Below, one piece after another: positions 55,236-63,400 of a DNA stretch of 64,000 bases (positions are counted from its first letter, which is position 1; each line of letters starts with the position of its first letter). Source of the stretch: JAVVTR01 sp036653535. Lineage in GTDB: Bacteria; Bacteroidota; Bacteroidia; Bacteroidales; P3. The stretch spans positions 248,001 to 312,000 of the forward strand of contig JAVVTR010000001.1 in the NCBI GenBank assembly GCA_036653535.1, in the 5' to 3' direction. Made by a program: the position numbers and the translations under genes. Below the pieces are notes generated by a model. It saw only the letters and a list, made by a program, of their open reading frames with translations. It was not told where the DNA came from and searched no databases.

Positions 55236-56360
55236 TTACTTCAACACTGGAATCTTCTTTCCTGTTAATTTTTGAATGTCTCTTAGCAATGGTATCTCTT
55301 CAGAGTCGCAGAAAGAAAGGGCAATACCATTATTTCCGGCTCTTCCAGTACGTCCTATACGATGAACATAAGTTTCCGGTACATTAGGCAAGTCGTAATT
55401 AATTACGCAAGAGAGTTGATCTATGTCTATTCCTCTGGCCGCAATATCTGTGGCAATTAATACCCTTGTAGCATGCTTTTTGAAATTAGACAGAGCCCGT
55501 TGACGAGCTTGTTGCGATTTATTCCCATGTATAGCTTCACTTCCTATCCCTTCTTTACATAAATCACGAGCTATTTTATCGGCTCCATGCTTAGTACGAG
55601 AAAATACCAACACCGACTCTTTGGCCGGATCTGCCAATATCTTTACTAACAAATATTTTTTCTCTTTCTTTTCTACGTAATATAAGTATTGATCGATAAG
55701 CTCTACGGTAGATGCAGGTGGAGTTACTTCCACTTTTACTGGATTTTTTAAAATAGATCCGGCCAAAGAGGCAATGGCAGAGGGCATAGTAGCCGAGAAA
55801 AATAAGGTTTGCCGCTGAATGGGCAACAAAGGCAATAAACGTTTTATATCGTGAATAAAGCCCATATCTAACATACGATCAGCTTCATCTAAGACAAAAT
55901 ACTCAATAGTATCGAGTTTTATAAATTTCTGTCCGATAAGATCTAAAAGGCGACCGGGAGTGGCAATAAGAATATCTGTTCCTCTTTTTAGAGAATCTGT
56001 TTGTGGTTTTTGGTTCACCCCTCCATAAATAACCGTATATCGCAAATCGGTATATTTTCCATACTCCTTAAAGTTTTCCGCTATTTGTATAGCTAATTCA
56101 CGGGTGGGGGTAAGAATAAGTGCTTTTAATAGATGAGCACTCCGAACATTAGCGCCAGCTTTGGCTTCATTCAACATTTGCAAAATTGGAATGGCAAAGG
56201 CTGCTGTTTTTCCGGTTCCTGTTTTAGCGCAACCTAAAATATCTTTTTTTTGTAGGATAATGGGAATCGATTTTTGTTGAATAGGTGTCGGTTCCGAATA
56301 ATTTTGATCATCAAGAGCCTTACATATAGGCTCTATCAAGTTCATTTCTTTAAATGTCAT
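55236..56360 (-). CDS. DEAD-box RNA helicase, RhlE-like
   Basis: 374 residues, the shorter RhlE type. TFKEMNLIEPICKALDDQNY (Q motif), GCAKTGTGKTAAFAIPILQM (motif I), PTRELAIQIAENF (Ia), VLDEADRMLDMG (DEAD), FFSATMPS, and HRIGRTGRAGNNGIALSFCD (VI). ATP-driven RNA unwinding, ribosome assembly or RNA decay. No clear promoter box upstream; the spacer up to 56872 is described separately. Confidence 0.93.
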   Translation of the reverse strand: MTFKEMNLIEPICKALDDQNYSEPTPIQQKSIPIILQKKDILGCAKTGTGKTAAFAIPILQMLNEAKAGANVRSAHLLKALILTPTRELAIQIAENFKEYGKYTDLRYTVIYGGVNQKPQTDSLKRGTDILIATPGRLLDLIGQKFIKLDTIEYFVLDEADRMLDMGFIHDIKRLLPLLPIQRQTLFFSATMPSAIASLAGSILKNPVKVEVTPPASTVELIDQYLYYVEKKEKKYLLVKILADPAKESVLVFSRTKHGADKIARDLCKEGIGSEAIHGNKSQQARQRALSNFKKHATRVLIATDIAARGIDIDQLSCVINYDLPNVPETYVHRIGRTGRAGNNGIALSFCDSEEIPLLRDIQKLTGKKIPVLK

Positions 56361-56819
56361 TGAAAAATGTTTTACTGTAATACAGTAGTGATTGTAATTT
56401 AATTATAAGAAGCGATTTTGCTTTGTTAACAGAATTCTGCTAAGGATTGTTTTTCGATAATTTTTGCCCATAGTGCGAGACTCATATCGGAGACTATGAG
56501 AGAGAATGTAAGGTACAAAAGTGCGGAAAACAACCATAACTAATAAAGTCTATAAATTCAAATCGTTTCTAAAATCCAGATAAAATGAAGTGCCAGAAGG
56601 AACGGCATCGTATAAGAGATTTCTTTTTCGGGGCAAAGATAGTAAATAAAATCGAAAGGGAGTACAAAGCGGGGAAAGAAGATTGTAAATAAGGTTTCTA
56701 CGAGGCAATTGTGCAACTGTAATGAAGTCAGGTAAAACCATCAAAACGCCAACTGAAAACAAAGTTGCATTACTAAGCCGTTACTGGACTTCCTACCTTT
56801 ATCCGCAGAATAAGGTAAA
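56361..56819. other. Noncoding or decayed stretch between helicase and AraC gene
   Basis: About 460 bases with no convincing gene. A 70-codon minus frame (56550-56762) has no recognisable domain and no promoter; I treat it as chance. Part of the stretch (56580-56790) looks richer in GC than the housekeeping DNA, like the imported genes next to it, and I suspect it is the decayed edge of that import. No inverted repeats at a clear border were found. Confidence 0.35.
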
Positions 56820-56857
56820 TAACAAAAACCACTGACAGTAGCCAGTGTTTTTTTGTT
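56820..56857 (-). terminator. Hairpin and T-run after the AraC-family gene
   Basis: ACAAAAACCACTG pairs CAGTGTTTTTTTGT over most of its length around a short loop, ending in a T run on the minus strand. Directly downstream of the regulator gene. Confidence 0.6.
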
Positions 56858-56872
56858 ATTCGGCACTGTATT

Positions 56873-57733
56873 TTACTTACGATATTCCCTTGGACGCACT
56901 CCTGTGTGTAACAAAAAGTATTTCCCAAAGAATGATTGGTCGGAAAAATTGAGTTCTTCAGCAATCTCTTTGATGGATTTGGTGGTGGTGCGAAGCAAAA
57001 TTTTTGCTTCGGTTACAACGTAGGTGTCAATCCATTGAGCTGCCGACTGGTGGCTTCGTTGTGCAATAATTGTTGACAAATATTTGGATGTCAAATGAAA
57101 ATGAGTGGCATAAAACTCTACCCGACGCTCTTTTCTGAAATGAGTCGAGACCATATTAAGAAACTCCATCATCACCTTATCTTTCTTATCAGGAGCAGGA
57201 AGCTGGGAGCGAATATTGGCGTAAATACGGTCTATCTCATAAAAGAGAACTGAAATTAGTTTGCGTTCAACAATTGCATTGTAGGGAGAGTCGTTGTTGC
57301 TGTATTTAAATTTGAATATGTTTAAATAATTCAACAACAACTCTTTATATTCATTTTTAATCGGGACAAATGGGTGTGCTTTCACCTGAGAATATAGTGG
57401 TGCAAGCTGCTCGACCTCACGACGAGACTCACGCCATTGCTGCTGATCCATAATCAAACAAACGCCCGAAAAATCAGCCGAAATCTCTTTTATCTGCACA
57501 ATATGCTCTCGCATTAGGTTGATAGACCAATTGGAGGTGAGCCGATAGATACGAAAATCAATCTCTATATCCATGTAGCCCGATGAGCAGAGCAATAGAG
57601 CTACCGAATTGCAGCGAATATGGTGTGGAATAGTTAAGCAATCGCTATGAATATCGATATAGATCCAATGACGCTCGCTTTGAAGCTCGCACAACTCTTT
57701 TACTACCGAAAAAAGGTCTATTGGGGTATTCAT
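56873..57733 (-). CDS. AraC-family transcription regulator
   Basis: 286 residues. C-terminal two helix-turn-helix units (about 190-286: HLTSKYLSTIIAQRSHQSAA, then KSIKEIAEELNFSDQSFFGK), ending GVRPREYRK as is typical. The N-terminal about 170 residues are a beta sensory domain (LIMDQQQWRESRREVEQ), with no recognised ligand. Divergent from the metallo-hydrolase gene, which it is the natural candidate to control. Its base use is richer in GC than the flanking housekeeping genes. Confidence 0.9.
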   Translation of the reverse strand: MNTPIDLFSVVKELCELQSERHWIYIDIHSDCLTIPHHIRCNSVALLLCSSGYMDIEIDFRIYRLTSNWSINLMREHIVQIKEISADFSGVCLIMDQQQWRESRREVEQLAPLYSQVKAHPFVPIKNEYKELLLNYLNIFKFKYSNNDSPYNAIVERKLISVLFYEIDRIYANIRSQLPAPDKKDKVMMEFLNMVSTHFRKERRVEFYATHFHLTSKYLSTIIAQRSHQSAAQWIDTYVVTEAKILLRTTTKSIKEIAEELNFSDQSFFGKYFLLHTGVRPREYRK

Positions 57734-57750
57734 AAATTCTAATTATTCCA

Positions 57751-57758
57751 CAAAGGTA
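57751..57758 (-). promoter_or_regulatory. -7 promoter box for the AraC gene
   Basis: Plus strand CAAAGGTA, so TACCTTTG on the minus strand; start near 57744, about 11 bases before the ATG. No -33 TTG at standard distance. Confidence 0.55.
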
Positions 57759-57856
57759 CTAGTAATTATCGTTTATAGTGTGGTTTTTGCTTTGGAAATT
57801 CGACCAAAAGACCAATATGAGGTATTTTAGCTCTTTCCCTATCCTTGCAAATGCTC

Positions 57857-57864
57857 TATCTTTG
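57857..57864 (+). promoter_or_regulatory. -7 promoter box for the metallo-hydrolase gene
   Basis: TATCTTTG; start near 57871, about 23 bases before the ATG at 57894. Missing a canonical -33 TTG, which would fit dependence on the divergent AraC activator. Confidence 0.55.
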
Positions 57865-57893
57865 CATCATAAATTGAGAACAGATACTTAGGT

Positions 57894-59012
57894 ATGAGCA
57901 TAAATAAAAATAAGGGTATTAAGCTTCTATCCATCATAGTCGCTATTGTTGCCATACTCACTACTGCGGTGATAATCTACTTGAACCAGCCTAAATTTGG
58001 CAGGTCAGTTCGTGGTGAGCGCTTGGAACGAGTGCAGCAGTCGCCAAACTATAGAGATGGGAAGTTTCAGAATTTAGAGCCAACACCACACCTTACCTCC
58101 GAAAAAAGCATGGTTCGGGCGATGTTCGACTATCTGTTTGGGAAGAACGATAACGTTCGCCCTTACGCAACATTGCCCTGTGTGAAAACAGATTTAAGAG
58201 CATTAGACACAGAACAAGAGTTGCTCCTTTGGTTCGGGCACTCCTCCTATTTAATCCTGTCGGCAGGTGAGCGAATCTTGATTGACCCAGTATTTGAAGA
58301 CGCCTCTCCAGTTTCGTTTTTCAATAAGCCGTTCGAGGGAACAGATATATATCAAGCCGATGATATGCCCGATATTGACTACCTAATTATTACCCACGAC
58401 CACTGGGATCATCTCGACTATGAAACGGTTAGCAAGCTACAAGATCGAGTAAAAACGGTGATTTGTCCCTTGGGTGTGGGCGAGCAGTTCGATTATTGGG
58501 GCTATAAACCCGAACAAATTGTAGAGATGGATTGGAGCGAGCGTTACTCTGCTGATAGTAATTTTACAATACATTGTCTGCCAACACGCCACTTTTCGGG
58601 ACGTGTCTCTAACTCATGCCTAACACTTTGGGCTGGATATATGGTCGTAACGCCATCGCAAACCATCTACGTTAGCGGTGATGGTGGTTATGGCACCCAT
58701 TTTGCCGCTATTGCACACCAATTCCCCGACATAGACGTGGCCATTGTGGAGAATGGGCAGTATAACGATGACTGGCAACACTTACACCTAATGCCCGAAG
58801 AGATGGTACGGGTTGTTGAGCAACTTCATCCCAAAAGAGTGTTTACGGGGCATAACGGCAAATATGCACTCTCTCGCCACGCTTGGGATGAGCCGCTGAA
58901 TGGGGCTTTGAAAATCCCCTCTGCCTCTACCCCAATGATTGGTGAAGTGGTTTGCCTGCAAGATTCTATCATCAGCAGAAATAGTTGGTGGCAACTAAAT
59001 TCAAAACTCTAA
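57894..59012 (+). CDS. Membrane-anchored MBL-fold metallo-hydrolase (NAPE-PLD/UlaG-like)
   Basis: 372 residues with an N-terminal membrane helix (about 9-30, LLSIIVAIVAILTTAVIIYL), then a metallo-beta-lactamase fold: LLWFGHSSYLILSAGERILI, the metal motif ITHDHWDHLDYE (about 162-172), the later His in CLPTRHFSGR, the Asp in YVSGDGGYGTHFA and a final FTGHNGKYALSRHAW. Related enzymes cleave phosphodiester or amide bonds of lipids or sugars, in the periplasm. The substrate is unknown. The next gene starts 13 bases after the stop. Confidence 0.85.
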   Translation: MSINKNKGIKLLSIIVAIVAILTTAVIIYLNQPKFGRSVRGERLERVQQSPNYRDGKFQNLEPTPHLTSEKSMVRAMFDYLFGKNDNVRPYATLPCVKTDLRALDTEQELLLWFGHSSYLILSAGERILIDPVFEDASPVSFFNKPFEGTDIYQADDMPDIDYLIITHDHWDHLDYETVSKLQDRVKTVICPLGVGEQFDYWGYKPEQIVEMDWSERYSADSNFTIHCLPTRHFSGRVSNSCLTLWAGYMVVTPSQTIYVSGDGGYGTHFAAIAHQFPDIDVAIVENGQYNDDWQHLHLMPEEMVRVVEQLHPKRVFTGHNGKYALSRHAWDEPLNGALKIPSASTPMIGEVVCLQDSIISRNSWWQLNSKL

Positions 59013-59025
59013 ATAAGTAAACGAT

Positions 59026-59796
59026 ATGATTTATTATTTTTCAGCAACAGGAAATTCGCTTTGGGTTGCAAGCCAGTTAGCTGAAGCCTTCAATGAGCCT
59101 TTGGTTAATATTGCCGAAGCTCTCAAACAAGAGAAACTAAACTATACGCTTCGTTCAGACGAAAAGTTGTTTTTTGTCTATCCTATCCACTCGTGGGGCC
59201 CGGCGGTGCTCGTTGAGCAGTTTATCCGCAAAATGAAGTTGGAGGGCTACCTCAACCAAAAGGTCTATTCAATCTCTACCTGTGGCAGCGACTGTGGCAA
59301 CACCTCTAAAATTATCAAGAAGTGGTTGGATACAAAAGGTATTTCGCTAACAGCCGCATACTCTGTTCCAATGCCCAACACCTACATTTTGATGAAGGGA
59401 TTCAACACGGATTCCAGAGAAGAGGAGCAACAAAAACTCAGCGAAGCACCTGCCGTTCTTGACAAAGTGGTGGATGCAATTAAACGCCAGCAGTGCCCCA
59501 AGGAATTATATCACTACACGGCTTTTCCAGTGGTAAAAAGCACTTTGTTTTACCCTGTATTTGTGCGTTTCACCATTGGAAAGACCTCCTTCCACGCTAC
59601 CGACAAGTGTATATCGTGCGGACTTTGCGAACGAATCTGCCCCACAAATACCATCACTATGTCCGATAGCAAACCAACTTGGGGCAATACCTGTGTGCAA
59701 TGTAGCGCCTGCATCCACCGCTGCCCTGTGCAAGCTATCGAATGGGGCAAAGTAACTCAAACCAAAGGGCGTTACCACCACCCAGATGTAAAATAG
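59026..59796 (+). CDS. EFR1-family flavodoxin-ferredoxin protein
   Basis: 256 residues. N-terminal flavodoxin-like domain (MIYYFSATGNSLWVASQLAE, FMN phosphate loop FSATGNS), then at the C-terminus two 4Fe-4S clusters: CISCGLCERICP (about 205) and CVQCSACIHRCP (about 228). EFR1-type proteins move electrons between an unknown donor and acceptor. Likely co-transcribed with the metallo-hydrolase 13 bases upstream. Confidence 0.88.
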   Translation: MIYYFSATGNSLWVASQLAEAFNEPLVNIAEALKQEKLNYTLRSDEKLFFVYPIHSWGPAVLVEQFIRKMKLEGYLNQKVYSISTCGSDCGNTSKIIKKWLDTKGISLTAAYSVPMPNTYILMKGFNTDSREEEQQKLSEAPAVLDKVVDAIKRQQCPKELYHYTAFPVVKSTLFYPVFVRFTIGKTSFHATDKCISCGLCERICPTNTITMSDSKPTWGNTCVQCSACIHRCPVQAIEWGKVTQTKGRYHHPDVK

Positions 59797-59865
59797 CGAT
59801 TTAACGACACGGTTATTATGTATCTTATCGGCAGATTTAACTTTATGTTATCAAAAACAAAAGAT

Positions 59866-60164
59866 ATGAAACGATATAATATAACAGTACTAAAAACTAC
59901 GCTCGAAAAAAAACTTGCCACAGAGTACGGAGCGGAAGAGATTAGGCCCTTGCCCAATATACAAGGTAAAGCAAGTATTCTATGCAAATTACGCCAAGCA
60001 CGATGACTTTTGCGATAAGGCGTGGAAAGCAATTTATCAATATGTCTTTGCTCTCTCAAAGGCTGTGCAGCAGAATTTTTTTTCATAATCGCTTGCTATA
60101 GCCACAAAAGCAGCATTCACGCCTGCATGGAATGCGGACAGGGATGCTGTTCTAAGGAATACTA
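59866..60164 (+). pseudogene. Frameshifted TIGR04076-family gene
   Basis: The ATG at 59866 starts MKRYNITVLKTTLEKKLATE, which matches the start of the small TIGR04076 family (about 110 residues, usually with a Cys-rich end). It runs to about 59970, where the reading frame moves: the next frame continues VFYANYAKHDDFCDKAWKAI and QYVFALSKG, the middle of the same family. A second shift near 60056-60062 brings AAEFFF and then an end reading HACMECGQGCCSKEY before a TAA near 60162-60164. So at least two frameshifts. Immediately after the EFR1 gene; the original order was probably regulator, hydrolase, EFR1, TIGR04076. Confidence 0.6.
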
Positions 60165-60299
60165 AGCAATATAATCCAAAGAATTTGAACCTTTACTAAA
60201 TTCTTATCTAACTAAAATAGCAAATTTTATCATAGGCTAACTATTCGTTAATTAGAAGATATTTGAATTATTCAAAACAAAGGTGCGAAAAACGCTTAC

Positions 60300-60356
60300 A
60301 AAATAAATTCTCCCCTAAAAACGATCTAAGATCGTTTTTAGGGGAGAATTTATTTT
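60300..60356. terminator. 28-bp perfect-stem hairpin
   Basis: Arms 60300-60327 and 60329-60356 are exact reverse complements (28 bp) with one base between, so the effective loop is a few bases. The centre reads CTCCCC...GGGGAG within A and T tracts. It sits between the decayed cassette end and the converging T9SS gene; 60165-60299 holds only A/T-rich spacer. Confidence 0.9.
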
Positions 60357-60411
60357 AATATCAGACGATGATTTTACAATCGCCCTACCATCTTTTACAG
60401 CCTTCTATCCA

Positions 60412-63400
60412 TTATTTTACAATTATTTTTCGCAATAAAGAAGCCTTTTCTGTTTGTACTTCTACAAAGTAAAGCCCTGAAGTTAAATTGCTTACATTTA
60501 CTTGCATTTGATTTTGTTCCTTTCCATCTAATTGTAATAGGGTTTTCCCATCTTGGCTATATATGCGAACCATTCGCATTGCAGAGGATGTTTTCAATAA
60601 AAAAGATCCATCAAAAACTGGGTTAGGATATAGTATACAACTAAAGGATTCCTTACCATCTAATTCTTCCTTCCCAGTGGGGACCACCTTAAAGCTATAG
60701 TTTGCTCTTGTGGAAGTGCCAGAAGCATAAAGAGCTTCTACTCCAGCTACATAGGAACCAACAGGGAGAGAATCGAAAACAAAACGATTGTTTTTTTGGC
60801 TTGCTTTTAGAATACCATTCAAATAAATTTTATAGTTTTGAACCCTAAGCGTAAGAGATTCTTCTGCTATTTGCTTGGGGCCAATATAAATATCATCTAG
60901 CATTACATAAAATTTATCCTTTTCTGTATAATTAAAAGCCACGTAAATATTTTTACCTTGGTAAGAACTAAGATCTATAACATATTCGGTCCAAGCATCG
61001 GGAATGTCGGTAATGGTCTGTAGGATTTTAAAGGAAGAAATAGACGTATCCGTTTCTGAAATCTTTATATTTAAATTTTCTAAACCATATACATTGCTAT
61101 AACTCTTGGCGTAAAAACGCAATATATATCCATCTCTAATTAACGCTTGAGGTGAAATCAAATAATCATTGGGATTACCTTGATCGGTAGAAATAAATAT
61201 TATGTACTTATTACCCGAATGAGGACGAGAAGCTAAATCGGCATAAATGGATGGCGTAGTAGCAGATGGATTAAACACAATACCAGCCGAAGCTTTTTGC
61301 GCTCCAGGAAAAGTACAACTCGACAAACCGAAATTAACATATTTGTCCAAATCTAAGTTTTTCCATGGGGGTAAGTTTTGTGTAAAATTAGCATAGTTTT
61401 CAAAATTTTCATTAAATCCAATATTTTCGTTCCAAGTAAAGATGGCTTGAGATGTAAGCCCATCTGCATTCTTAATTACCTCCACATAAGGATTTACTGG
61501 AGCTTTGATGCTTTCCTTTAATTCTAACGACAAAACTGTATCCTTTTTAAAATAAATGGTATCTGTAATATTATCAAACCCATCTTGATTAATATGAAGA
61601 ATGTAGGTATCCTTGGGTAAGAAATTCACTTCCACTTTCCCGTTATTTACCTCATAAGAAAAGACAATTCCTTCTTTATTAATAAGCGTAACTTCGGCTT
61701 TATTGGCCGATTCTGTAGTATTGGTCGTAAGATTTAAAGTAAATTTAGCCGATAGAGCCGCATAATCTTTTACCTCTGTTTTTATTTCAGAACGAGAAGA
61801 TTCTCCACTTTTATACATAGCCGAAACACCCAAAGTGTGCATTCCAACCGTAGCATTGGTAACAGTGTACGTGGTTTTGGTTGTAGAATCCACTAAAACA
61901 CCATCTAAATATATTTTAAATAGTTGTTGGGTATCTTTTGAAGAAGCCAATAAAAATTCACCCATAGGAGAAGCTTTGGAACCTACCTCAGGCTTTGCAC
62001 CTATATAAAAATCATCTACCATTAACATATTTCCAGTATTGGCTGAAATACAATGAATTCCTATATAGACTTCTTCCCCAGCGTAAGGCGTTAAATCGGC
62101 TTGAAATACGCCCCATTGCGGTCCAATTTCCAAATAATTACCCTGAGAAATTATAGTAAAATTGGAAACAAGCGTATCTTTAACAGAAACTCCCACGGTG
62201 TAGCGTTCTTTAGAAGAAGAAGCACTTAATTGACGTATAGAAAAATTAACTACATCTCCATTGCGAATTCTTCTTTTTGGAGCTATAGCCCAATCGTCAT
62301 TTGCCGCTCCTACTGCTCCAAAGAATGCCATGTATTTATTTCCGCTAAATGGAAAAAGACTTTCATTACTACAAACTGGTTTTGTAGTAAAAGGATTAAA
62401 CACCATCGCTGCTATAGGAGCACCCATATGTGGATAATCTACATTGCTTACGCTGGCGGTTCCTTTTTGGTCTAAATCCATTAAAGTCCACGGCTTAAAA
62501 TCTATAGAGAAATCGTCATAGCTTTCATAGCTATCGAAATAATAATCTCCTATATCATTCCACCCGAACACAATATCGGCCTGAGCGTTTTGTTGATTAT
62601 ACTTTACCTCTGCTTTTAACGCATATGGAGGAATTTTATTTTCGTGTAGCACTATTTCTTCCACGACAGAACCGACTACAGTTAAGGCCGTGTCTATATA
62701 TTTGATGTATCCTTCCTTGTAAATTTCTAATAAGTAGGTTCCTCCAACCATCTGGTTGAACGTTTTTATTCCAGAACTATCTAAAACTTCGTTATAAGAA
62801 AGTCCGGTATATTTATTTTCCAAATATAGGTTTGCTCCTTGTATCCTTTGCCCATTATCGGTGGTCACCTTTACCGTTAATGAATTTATCACTATATTAG
62901 CCTTAAGTTCTATCCCTACTTGCTTCGTTTGTAAAACATTCAAAGCCGTATCGATATAGGACGTATATCCATCTTTTGCTACTTGTAAGGTGTAAATTCC
63001 AGGCAATAAATTATCTAATATAACTAAGCCGTTAGAAAGAGCATTCGCTTGATAAAAATGAGTTGTATCCTTATTTAGAACCATTTTCGCTACCGCATTT
63101 TCAGCACTCTTTCCATCAGAGGTTGTTATTTGTAGGGAAAGAATTATATTACTTAATGACATGGTTAAATCGCCAAAATCTATAACTCCCGTTGTATCGG
63201 GTATTTTTACAGAATCGGTGTATTTATTATAAGAAATTCTATCCAAAGTAATAGAATAAAAACGATCTATTTTAGAAAGAGTAAACTCATAAATTCCATT
63301 CCTATCGGTAGTATCCTTATAGGTTAATTTTTCCGAACTACAAGTAAAGTCAACAGCTACCCCTTGTAAGGGAGAATGGTCTATAGAAGAAAGCACTCGA

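Noticed and set aside
56550..56762. Minus-strand frame of 70 codons
   Set aside because: No recognisable domain, promoter or neighbours; treated as decayed or chance sequence.
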